Assembly (NCBI GenBank): GCA_934667795.1
Contig: CAKUMP010000052.1
Coordinates: 1 to 11,302 of the forward strand
Reading direction: 5' to 3'
DNA length: 11,302 bases
Source of the DNA: an uncultured Chthoniobacterales bacterium
GTDB taxonomy: Bacteria > Verrucomicrobiota > Verrucomicrobiia > Chthoniobacterales > CAKUMP01
The number at the start of each line of letters is the position of its first letter. The first letter of the stretch is position 1. This document shows positions 5,858-11,302 of the stretch, one piece after another. The notes under the pieces are model-generated. The model did not search any database and had not been told where the DNA came from. It saw nothing but the letters and a program-made list of their open reading frames with translations. Position numbers and translations under genes: made by a program.

Positions 5858-7425
5858 AAAAACATCTATCTTCCTTCTGTTCTCTAAATCGTCTAATCAT
5901 GATCACGACTCTGGCAATTGCTCCATGGGGAGTAACGACGGAGGCTGCTCCTTTCTATGGAGATGTCACGGGTTCCTTTAACTGGTCCGCTGTGACATGG
6001 GATCCTGATACCGGGACCGCTCCGGGCACAACAGATGGCAGTGTATCAACGGATCAGGTCACCATTGATAAAACCACATCGGGAGCGGGCGAATTAAGGT
6101 TTATAGAAAATCGGAATGTGGAAAGTCTGACTCGTCTTCGGGGAACGGGCTCATCTGCTGGTGCTATTCGTCTTGTAAATAACGTTAATAGCAACCTCAA
6201 GCTGACCATTCATGATTTATTTGCTGTGGAAAGCGGGTACATGTATTTGCGAGCGCATCATAATTATACGTCAGCCCGTTTTACGATTGAAACAGAGCGG
6301 ATGGAAATTGGCAGTACGGAATGGGAAGGAGACATTCCAACATCTGGAAGTATCGGGACAGTTTATTTTTCAGGACATTCGGGAACAAATGATTACTCTC
6401 GTGTGACATTGAAGGTGAATAAAACGTTCACGATTATCGGGAATGGACGGTTTATTTATGATGGGTCGGCGACGGGAGATGCGGAGATTGATCTTGGGGA
6501 TGTCGTTTTTCGGGATAATGTTCATGCCGGAATCCCGATGGAGCCAACGTTCGCGTTAGGAACGGCGATATCTTCAGGAGTGGATCATCGTGTGAAATTC
6601 CGCTCTCTCCAAAGCGAAGAAGCGAATTCGTCAAAGGTCACCATCACCGGGGGAGCCACGATCGAATTGTATGGCGATACACCGGCTGAACCGGCTGAGT
6701 ATCGGTTTTACGGAGAAATTAAAGACACGAATCGATTGGAGAAAACCGGAAGCAATACCCAGTTTTTGTCCAGGAATGAAGGAAACAGCTATAGCGGTGG
6801 AACATTGATTTCCGCAGGAACACACGTGGTGGAAAATACTTCCGGGAGCGCTCTTGGAAGTGGTGCTGTCACGGTGGAAGGAACCGGAACGCTTGCCGGA
6901 GGTGGACGCATTGCACTTGCATTGGATACGGTAATCACGGTCAAAAATGGAGGGACACTGGCTCCTGGTAAGGAAAGTGAAGATTTTAATACATTGCGCA
7001 TTGTGGCGCCGTCCGGTTCTTCAAATCCGGCGCTTTCCATGGAAGTAGGATCACGCTTTCATTTCACAATTGGTGCAGGAAATGTCAGCGACAGCATTGA
7101 ATTTCTTGGTTATACCGAAGGCGCGCTGGACCTTGCTGAGGGTGGGGTTGAAATCACGCTTGATGGTGAAATTTCTGAAGGTACGTACCAGTTGTTTGTG
7201 TTCCGTGAAGGGGGTGAAGGTTCGGCACTGATTGCCAGTGGATTGACGGAAGGCTTATTTGTGAATCATACATCCAGTGCATTTAATATTAATTTGCATT
7301 ATGACGATGCTGCATTTGGAGGCCCTGGTGTTATTGCCATGGAAGTGACAGCTATTCCTGAGCCGGCCTCCGTGGCTCTTCTCGCTGTGGGACTCACGGT
7401 CCTTGCTCTGAGGCGGGTACATTGA
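5854..7425 (+). CDS. Secreted PEP-CTERM protein with autotransporter-type beta repeat
   Basis: This 523-residue exported protein is predicted to be a surface or matrix protein processed by an exosortase. An N-terminal signal peptide (basic MKKH, hydrophobic 14-25, likely cleavage near TEAA, about residue 32) is followed by a beta-rich, Gly/Thr/Ser-rich body. Residues about 290-375 match the autotransporter-associated beta-strand repeat: LEKTGSNT, NSYSGGTLISAGTHVVEN, GSGAVTVEGTGTLAGGG, NGGTLAPG. The C-terminus is a standard PEP-CTERM sorting signal: IPEPA (501-505), a hydrophobic helix (506-518) and RR (520-521). ATG 5854 overlaps the regulator stop and has no strong ribosome site, consistent with translational coupling; Met16 is a less likely start. 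No exosortase is in the window. There is no catalytic motif, so a structural or adhesive role is more likely than an enzymatic one, though the N-terminal 250 residues are unrecognised. Confidence 0.88.
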   Translation: MKKHLSSFCSLNRLIMITTLAIAPWGVTTEAAPFYGDVTGSFNWSAVTWDPDTGTAPGTTDGSVSTDQVTIDKTTSGAGELRFIENRNVESLTRLRGTGSSAGAIRLVNNVNSNLKLTIHDLFAVESGYMYLRAHHNYTSARFTIETERMEIGSTEWEGDIPTSGSIGTVYFSGHSGTNDYSRVTLKVNKTFTIIGNGRFIYDGSATGDAEIDLGDVVFRDNVHAGIPMEPTFALGTAISSGVDHRVKFRSLQSEEANSSKVTITGGATIELYGDTPAEPAEYRFYGEIKDTNRLEKTGSNTQFLSRNEGNSYSGGTLISAGTHVVENTSGSALGSGAVTVEGTGTLAGGGRIALALDTVITVKNGGTLAPGKESEDFNTLRIVAPSGSSNPALSMEVGSRFHFTIGAGNVSDSIEFLGYTEGALDLAEGGVEITLDGEISEGTYQLFVFREGGEGSALIASGLTEGLFVNHTSSAFNINLHYDDAAFGGPGVIAMEVTAIPEPASVALLAVGLTVLALRRVH

Positions 7426-7434
7426 TGTTAGCTG

Positions 7435-7447
7435 ATATTTAAAATAT
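7435..7447. promoter_or_regulatory. AT-rich palindrome in the 44-base gap
   Basis: ATATTT-A-AAATAT is a perfect 13-base dyad in the short gap between the PEP-CTERM and beta-helix genes. It is the only symmetric structure there. It has no GC stem or T-run, so it is not a good terminator. It could be an operator or a promoter -10 region, or simply AT-rich chance; it does not match the TCCTATATAGGA palindrome upstream of the regulator. Confidence 0.25.
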
Positions 7448-7469
7448 TCCCCGATACCTGTTCAGATTT

Positions 7470-10259
7470 ATGAAAGCCAGAACATTTTCCATTTTTCTTT
7501 TCTCTCTTTTTTTGATGCTATCTGCGGTGGCACAAAATGCCGATACGGATTCGAAGACGAAAGCTGTTTCGCCCGAGAGCAATGTCGGACAAATTTTGTA
7601 TGTTAGTCTGAATGGTTCTGATAAAGAGGGGAGTGGCAGTGCGGACGCTCCATTTGCGACAGTTGCACATGCTATCACGCGGATAAATTCCAAGCAAGAA
7701 GCGACGATTCGTCTTTTGCCTGGAATTTATCGAGAGCAGGTTACGCTGCATCCTGCCAAGGGGGAGAATATTCCTGCTTTAATCATTGAGGGTAGCGAGA
7801 ATGGAGAAGTGATTTTTGAAGGAGGAGAGGCGGTTACAAAATGGACTGCGCTCCCGGCTCCTGCCGATGGCGTGTTTCGCATTATGAATGCGACCAGTCA
7901 AACGGTTCGAACAAATGAAGGCGAATATTACGAAGTCTGGAATGCAAAAGAGCGAATTCGATTTCGTAAACAAGCAGATCTGGCCGGGGTGATGGCTTAC
8001 CCGGCATCTGTGGCGGTAGAAAACGAGGCGCATTTACTCATCCACACCAACGATGGTAAGGAACCCGAACATCTCTGGCGCAGTAACCTGGTTTTTGCTA
8101 TTGCTATTGAACGGGATCATGTCACGCTGCGAAACCTTACGTTTCGTAATTATACCGGAGGAGGCTCGGCACATGCAGTTGCTATTGGCAAGAAGACGCA
8201 TTATGCAACGATCGAGCAATGTCGATTTGAAAATATCACCTGCGCGATCCAGAATGATGGGGCACATACTCGAGTTGCAAATACTCAAATGTGGGAAGTA
8301 AGCCGGGGAGTGGAAACACGAGGAGATGAAGTCACGGTCGAAGATTGTATCATCGAAGCCGCAACAGGAAATTTTACTTTCAGTGATAACAACCAGCATC
8401 GACGTAATGGTATTCGTATTTATCATCCATCACGTGGTGGGATTGTAAGACGAAATATGACTGCCGGTTTCTGGGCAGGGCTTTATATCAAAACGGCATC
8501 CGCTATGGAAAATGCACTTCCAATTTTAGTCGAGCACAACACATTTATGGATGGGATTAACTTTGGTCCACAAAAGCAACCGAAAACCACGTTACGTTAT
8601 AATATCATTGGCCCGATCAAAGCAGAACACAGCAGTATTCGACGGTTGCTGGGAATGGACGCTGTTTTTGAGTACAATTATTTTTTTGATTCCGAGTTTC
8701 TGCAAACTGCTTCTTTGGAGCCAAGTACAAATTTTACGGGGCCTGCTCCATTTGCCAATCTTGTGGAAGGAGATCTGAACATTACCGACCCACAGATCAC
8801 GAAGTTCAAGATAGGGGCTTCGGTATTGAAGCATCAATGGATTCCTGCGGTTCAACGCATGTTGGTTCGAGAGACACCTGTAAAAGCAGTTTCTCCTCTT
8901 AGCATTCTTTCTGCATTGGAAAAAACAGTTTCCCGTCAGGGAGCCTTGCTTTTGACAACATTGAGCGCACCGGCAGACGAAGTTTTTGTCAAGTTCCGTC
9001 CCAAAGGAGAAAAAGAATGGAAACAAGTGCCGGGACAAATCAATCGTCTTGTAGAACCTGCGATCCTGAGCACCCCGGCACCAGTGGAACCCGCCGAAGT
9101 TTCTTCCGTCACTTCCTATCTCTTTGATTTAACAAGCGGGCAACTTGTTCCGGAAAAGACGTACGAAGCAATGCTGGTTGCGCGTCAGAAAAAGGGTAAA
9201 AGCGTGGAGTCGGATATTATTGCTTTTCAAACTACAGGTGACCCGAAGGTAATCTATGTGGACTCCCAGGTCTCCGCGTCTGATGCCGACGGAACAGCAG
9301 AACATCCATGGTCACAACTCCAGCAGGCGCTTGATCGTGCTTTGCCGGGAGATACGGTGGAACTGGCAGAAGGGGTTTATACAAAGCCGGCTCTTCTTCT
9401 CCATGGAGGAACATCCGATTATCCCATCATTATTAAAGGACAGTCGAAAAAAACAACAATTATGGATGGTGGGAAAGAGTTTTCGATTTTGTTGAAGATT
9501 GAAAATGCCCCTCATGTTAGCGTTGCTGATTTGACATTTCGCTGGTTTGGAGACAGTGGTTTAATGGCATCTGACTGCTTAGGGTTACAAGTGGAACGTT
9601 GTCATTTTCAAAACAGCCTGGTTCGTCGCGGCGCCAATGGCAGAGCAGGACTTTATTTGTTAAATTCTCCGCAGTCAAAAATTTCTTTTAATACTTTTAC
9701 CACTGCGGAAAATGGAGCACGGCTGGAAAACTCTCAGGAGTTTGTATTTCAGAATAATACGGCTTTTGCGAATTTGTATGCTGGACTGCAAGTGTTGAAT
9801 TCCAGTCGGGATTCCGTTCTGACACATAATGCGTTTACCTTCACCGGAAATACATCGATGGATGTACTGGAAAGAGATCGATCCGCATGGGATAGTATTA
9901 CCTGTAATTTTAACAATTACGGGAATCGGTTGAATAATGGAAATTCGCCGGAACGGCCCGAAAACGATTTTCGGCCATTGCCGCATTATGGGAAAATTTC
10001 CGGAAAAGCGATTATTCGCTGTTGGATCGCATTGCCTGAAAGTGCCGGTGAGGTGGCGAGTCAGAGCTTTTATTCGATGAAGGCATGGCGTGAATTTTCC
10101 GGGCAAGACAAGGACTCGATTTTTGCTGATCCGAATTATATTGACCCACTGAATAATGATTTTCACATTCAACCAGCAAGCCCACATTTTCTTGCGAACG
10201 GAAAATTGATCGGCGCGGAAGGACATTCCCTTTCAACTTCTTCTGCTGCACAACCATGA
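7470..10259 (+). CDS. Secreted protein with two right-handed parallel beta-helix modules
   Basis: This 929-residue protein has a signal peptide (MKARTFSIFLFSLFLMLSAVA, cleavage near residue 21). Its first module opens with ILYVSLNGSDKEGSGSADAP (42-61), FATVAHAI and LLPGIYREQVTL, then runs through beta-helix coils (HVTLRNLTFRNY, ATIEQCRFENI, VEDCIIEAATG, LVEHNTFMDG) to about residue 440. A fibronectin-III-like linker spans about 490-588. The second module restarts with VIYVDSQ (594-600), PGDTVELAEGVY (626-637), YPIIIKG and VSVADLTFRWFGDSG, and closes with SIFADPNYIDPLNNDFHIQP (883-902), the usual end of these proteins. The fold is shared by pectate/alginate lyases and polysaccharide-binding proteins; I cannot place catalytic residues, so lyase, epimerase or binding activity remains open. 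ATG 7470 has no clear ribosome site but begins a good signal peptide. The stop overlaps the pseudopilin gene as ATGA. Confidence 0.85.
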   Translation: MKARTFSIFLFSLFLMLSAVAQNADTDSKTKAVSPESNVGQILYVSLNGSDKEGSGSADAPFATVAHAITRINSKQEATIRLLPGIYREQVTLHPAKGENIPALIIEGSENGEVIFEGGEAVTKWTALPAPADGVFRIMNATSQTVRTNEGEYYEVWNAKERIRFRKQADLAGVMAYPASVAVENEAHLLIHTNDGKEPEHLWRSNLVFAIAIERDHVTLRNLTFRNYTGGGSAHAVAIGKKTHYATIEQCRFENITCAIQNDGAHTRVANTQMWEVSRGVETRGDEVTVEDCIIEAATGNFTFSDNNQHRRNGIRIYHPSRGGIVRRNMTAGFWAGLYIKTASAMENALPILVEHNTFMDGINFGPQKQPKTTLRYNIIGPIKAEHSSIRRLLGMDAVFEYNYFFDSEFLQTASLEPSTNFTGPAPFANLVEGDLNITDPQITKFKIGASVLKHQWIPAVQRMLVRETPVKAVSPLSILSALEKTVSRQGALLLTTLSAPADEVFVKFRPKGEKEWKQVPGQINRLVEPAILSTPAPVEPAEVSSVTSYLFDLTSGQLVPEKTYEAMLVARQKKGKSVESDIIAFQTTGDPKVIYVDSQVSASDADGTAEHPWSQLQQALDRALPGDTVELAEGVYTKPALLLHGGTSDYPIIIKGQSKKTTIMDGGKEFSILLKIENAPHVSVADLTFRWFGDSGLMASDCLGLQVERCHFQNSLVRRGANGRAGLYLLNSPQSKISFNTFTTAENGARLENSQEFVFQNNTAFANLYAGLQVLNSSRDSVLTHNAFTFTGNTSMDVLERDRSAWDSITCNFNNYGNRLNNGNSPERPENDFRPLPHYGKISGKAIIRCWIALPESAGEVASQSFYSMKAWREFSGQDKDSIFADPNYIDPLNNDFHIQPASPHFLANGKLIGAEGHSLSTSSAAQP

Positions 10260-10972
10260 ATCATTTTATGTCACCTGCATTTTCTCCGACTGGTTATCGA
10301 CGAACCCCCGCTGCATTTTCTTTACTGGAAATCATGGTGTCGTTTGTCATAATTGCGGTGGTGGTGGTGCTGAGTGTTGCAGCGATTGCCAGTATGCGGA
10401 AATCTGCCGGGAATACGCGCTGTATTGCAAATTTACGGCAACTGGGAGTAGCGATCATGACCTATGCTACCGAGCATGATGGGCTCCTTCCCCCGGGGCG
10501 AGATTATTCAAATGGTTTTAGTTACTGGTTTATGGATCGCGAAATGTGGGCGTATAAATATATTGGTGTGGATCGTGCGCCGCGTTGTTTTCGCTGCCCG
10601 CTTGATACATTTGTGACGGATGCAAAACATTATTATAGTTATACATGGAATGTGGAATTTCTGCAGGATTGGCCGCAAAAAGGAAATACCCGGAATCCTG
10701 ATGGAGCAAAAATTTATCTTCGAGATGCGCAGGGGAAAATACTGATGGCAGATGGTGCAAATGGTGAAGAACGCGTTGCCAGTAATCCCAATGCCAGCTC
10801 AAATGCAACCCCACTTCCGATTCAATTGGGAGTGAGTGTTGGCCCCGGTAAAACAGCGGTGAATTTAAGCAAACGCCATAACGGTGGCGCAAATTGTCTG
10901 ATGGGTGATGGAAGCGTTCAATGGTATTTGTATGAGGATGTCTGGACTCCCGAATTGATGAACCATTGGTAG
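10256..10972 (+). CDS. Type II secretion-like pseudopilin, H-X9-DG family
   Basis: This 238-residue protein has a prepilin-type N-terminus: RRTPAAFSLLEIMVSF, with the conserved Glu (E25) five residues after the expected cleavage before F21, then a hydrophobic helix to about residue 43. The residue before cleavage is Ala20 instead of the usual Gly. The extracellular part includes CIANLRQLGVAIMTYATEHDGLLPP (56-80), typical of PVC-group pseudopilins, and ends with the signature HNGGANCLMGDG (H208, D218, G219). Such proteins are numerous in Planctomycetes, Verrucomicrobia and Lentisphaerae and are thought to work in type II secretion-like machinery or on the cell surface. C56, C112, C115 and C214 could form disulfides. 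Its ATG overlaps the beta-helix stop, implying coordinated production and perhaps a dedicated role in exporting or displaying that protein; this link is inferred. Confidence 0.9.
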   Translation: MNHFMSPAFSPTGYRRTPAAFSLLEIMVSFVIIAVVVVLSVAAIASMRKSAGNTRCIANLRQLGVAIMTYATEHDGLLPPGRDYSNGFSYWFMDREMWAYKYIGVDRAPRCFRCPLDTFVTDAKHYYSYTWNVEFLQDWPQKGNTRNPDGAKIYLRDAQGKILMADGANGEERVASNPNASSNATPLPIQLGVSVGPGKTAVNLSKRHNGGANCLMGDGSVQWYLYEDVWTPELMNHW

Positions 10973-10985
10973 GCACACTCCAGCA

Positions 10986-10999
10986 ACTTCGCTCGAAGT
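10986..10999. other. Short inverted repeat after the pseudopilin gene
   Basis: ACTTCG-CT-CGAAGT is a perfect 6-base inverted repeat; as RNA it would fold with a 5-bp stem and GCTC loop. It sits between the pseudopilin stop and the next start without a following T-run, so it is a poor terminator and the next gene may be co-transcribed. It could be an operator or mRNA-processing site. Confidence 0.3.
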
Positions 11000-11013
11000 G
11001 GGTGTTATATTTT

Positions 11014-11302
11014 ATGAAAGTAAGTACAGATTTTTCATGTGGTAATGGACGCATTCTACGTGTCGATGCTGAAGCTATCGAAGTCGAACTGATTGCCTAT
11101 AGTAAAGGTGCGCGCTACGGGTATTTGCGTATTACAGATATTCAGGAAGACCACGAACAACTGCTCATTTTACGTCCTGATCGGTATTTTGGATTGAATA
11201 CTTTTGGGATGAAATTTCATTCTTCTATCTGGATACGGTATGGTTTCACCGACTCCTGGGAGGCATTACCAGAAAATTTACTGGAACGGACACCGGAAGC
11301 AG
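11014..11302 (+). CDS. Unrecognised protein, N-terminal part (3' partial)
   Basis: An open frame of 96 codons runs from ATG 11014 to the right edge. It begins MKVSTDFSCGNGRILRV and continues through YGYLRI, LLILRPDRYFGL and SSIWIRYGFTDSWEALPEN. There is no signal peptide at this start, and the pattern of alternating hydrophobic residues suggests a beta-sandwich. The opening TDFSCGNGRI followed by V-x-V-x-L loosely resembles the N-terminal beta domain of some M14-type zinc carboxypeptidases, but the catalytic HxxE region would lie outside the window, so this is only a guess. The gene is 41 bases downstream of the pseudopilin stop on the same strand, with only a weak ribosome site; GTG 11002 is an alternative start. 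The coding call rests on the open frame, position and amphipathic residue pattern. Confidence 0.65.
   Translation, partial: MKVSTDFSCGNGRILRVDAEAIEVELIAYSKGARYGYLRITDIQEDHEQLLILRPDRYFGLNTFGMKFHSSIWIRYGFTDSWEALPENLLERTPEA

Noticed and set aside
9675..10226. Long minus-strand open frame of 183 codons
   Set aside because: It is antisense to the well-supported second beta-helix module, with Ile/Arg/Cys-rich composition typical of a shadow frame.
10530..11054. Minus-strand open frame of 174 codons across the pseudopilin and the next gene's start
   Set aside because: It lies opposite a pseudopilin with clear family motifs, and its own product (His/Ser/Pro-rich) shows no domain.

Overview
The window looks like a chromosomal segment from a Gram-negative bacterium of the PVC group, most likely Verrucomicrobiota (Opitutae-like). 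This is inferred from a combination common in that group: a PEP-CTERM protein with autotransporter-type beta repeats, an H-X9-DG pseudopilin, a large secreted right-handed beta-helix protein, and a GntR/LacI-type chimeric regulator. No rRNA or other taxonomic marker is present, so the assignment is tentative. All recognisable genes are on the + strand. No tRNA, rRNA, CRISPR array, transposase or integrase gene was seen.

Left region (1-4066): the end of a respiratory operon. It holds a 5'-truncated gene for a membrane-anchored SCO1/SenC copper chaperone, a 737-residue fusion of cytochrome b, a two-cluster ferredoxin and an MvhD-like domain, and ctaB (haem O synthase). The genes overlap by 4 and 20 bases. 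SCO (CuA assembly) and CtaB (haem O/A synthesis) point to a haem-copper oxidase, whose subunit genes probably lie upstream of the window. The b-type fusion probably feeds electrons from or to the quinone pool. Its MvhD-like part has lost all cysteines.

Middle region (4067-4735): about 670 bases without a credible gene, made largely of dispersed-type repeats. There are two families in inverted orientation plus a third 17-base inverted pair, interleaved with one another. The ctaB stop codon lies inside one repeat copy.

Right region (4736-11302): a new transcription unit. A sugar-sensing-type regulator (GntR DNA-binding domain with a LacI-like ligand domain) overlaps by ATGA with a PEP-CTERM secreted protein. 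After a 44-base gap comes a 929-residue secreted protein with two beta-helix modules, which overlaps by ATGA with a type II secretion-like pseudopilin. A further gene runs off the right edge. The layout suggests a carbohydrate-responsive locus that builds or displays extracellular polysaccharide-binding or polysaccharide-cleaving proteins. The substrate and any enzymatic activity cannot be read from the sequence.
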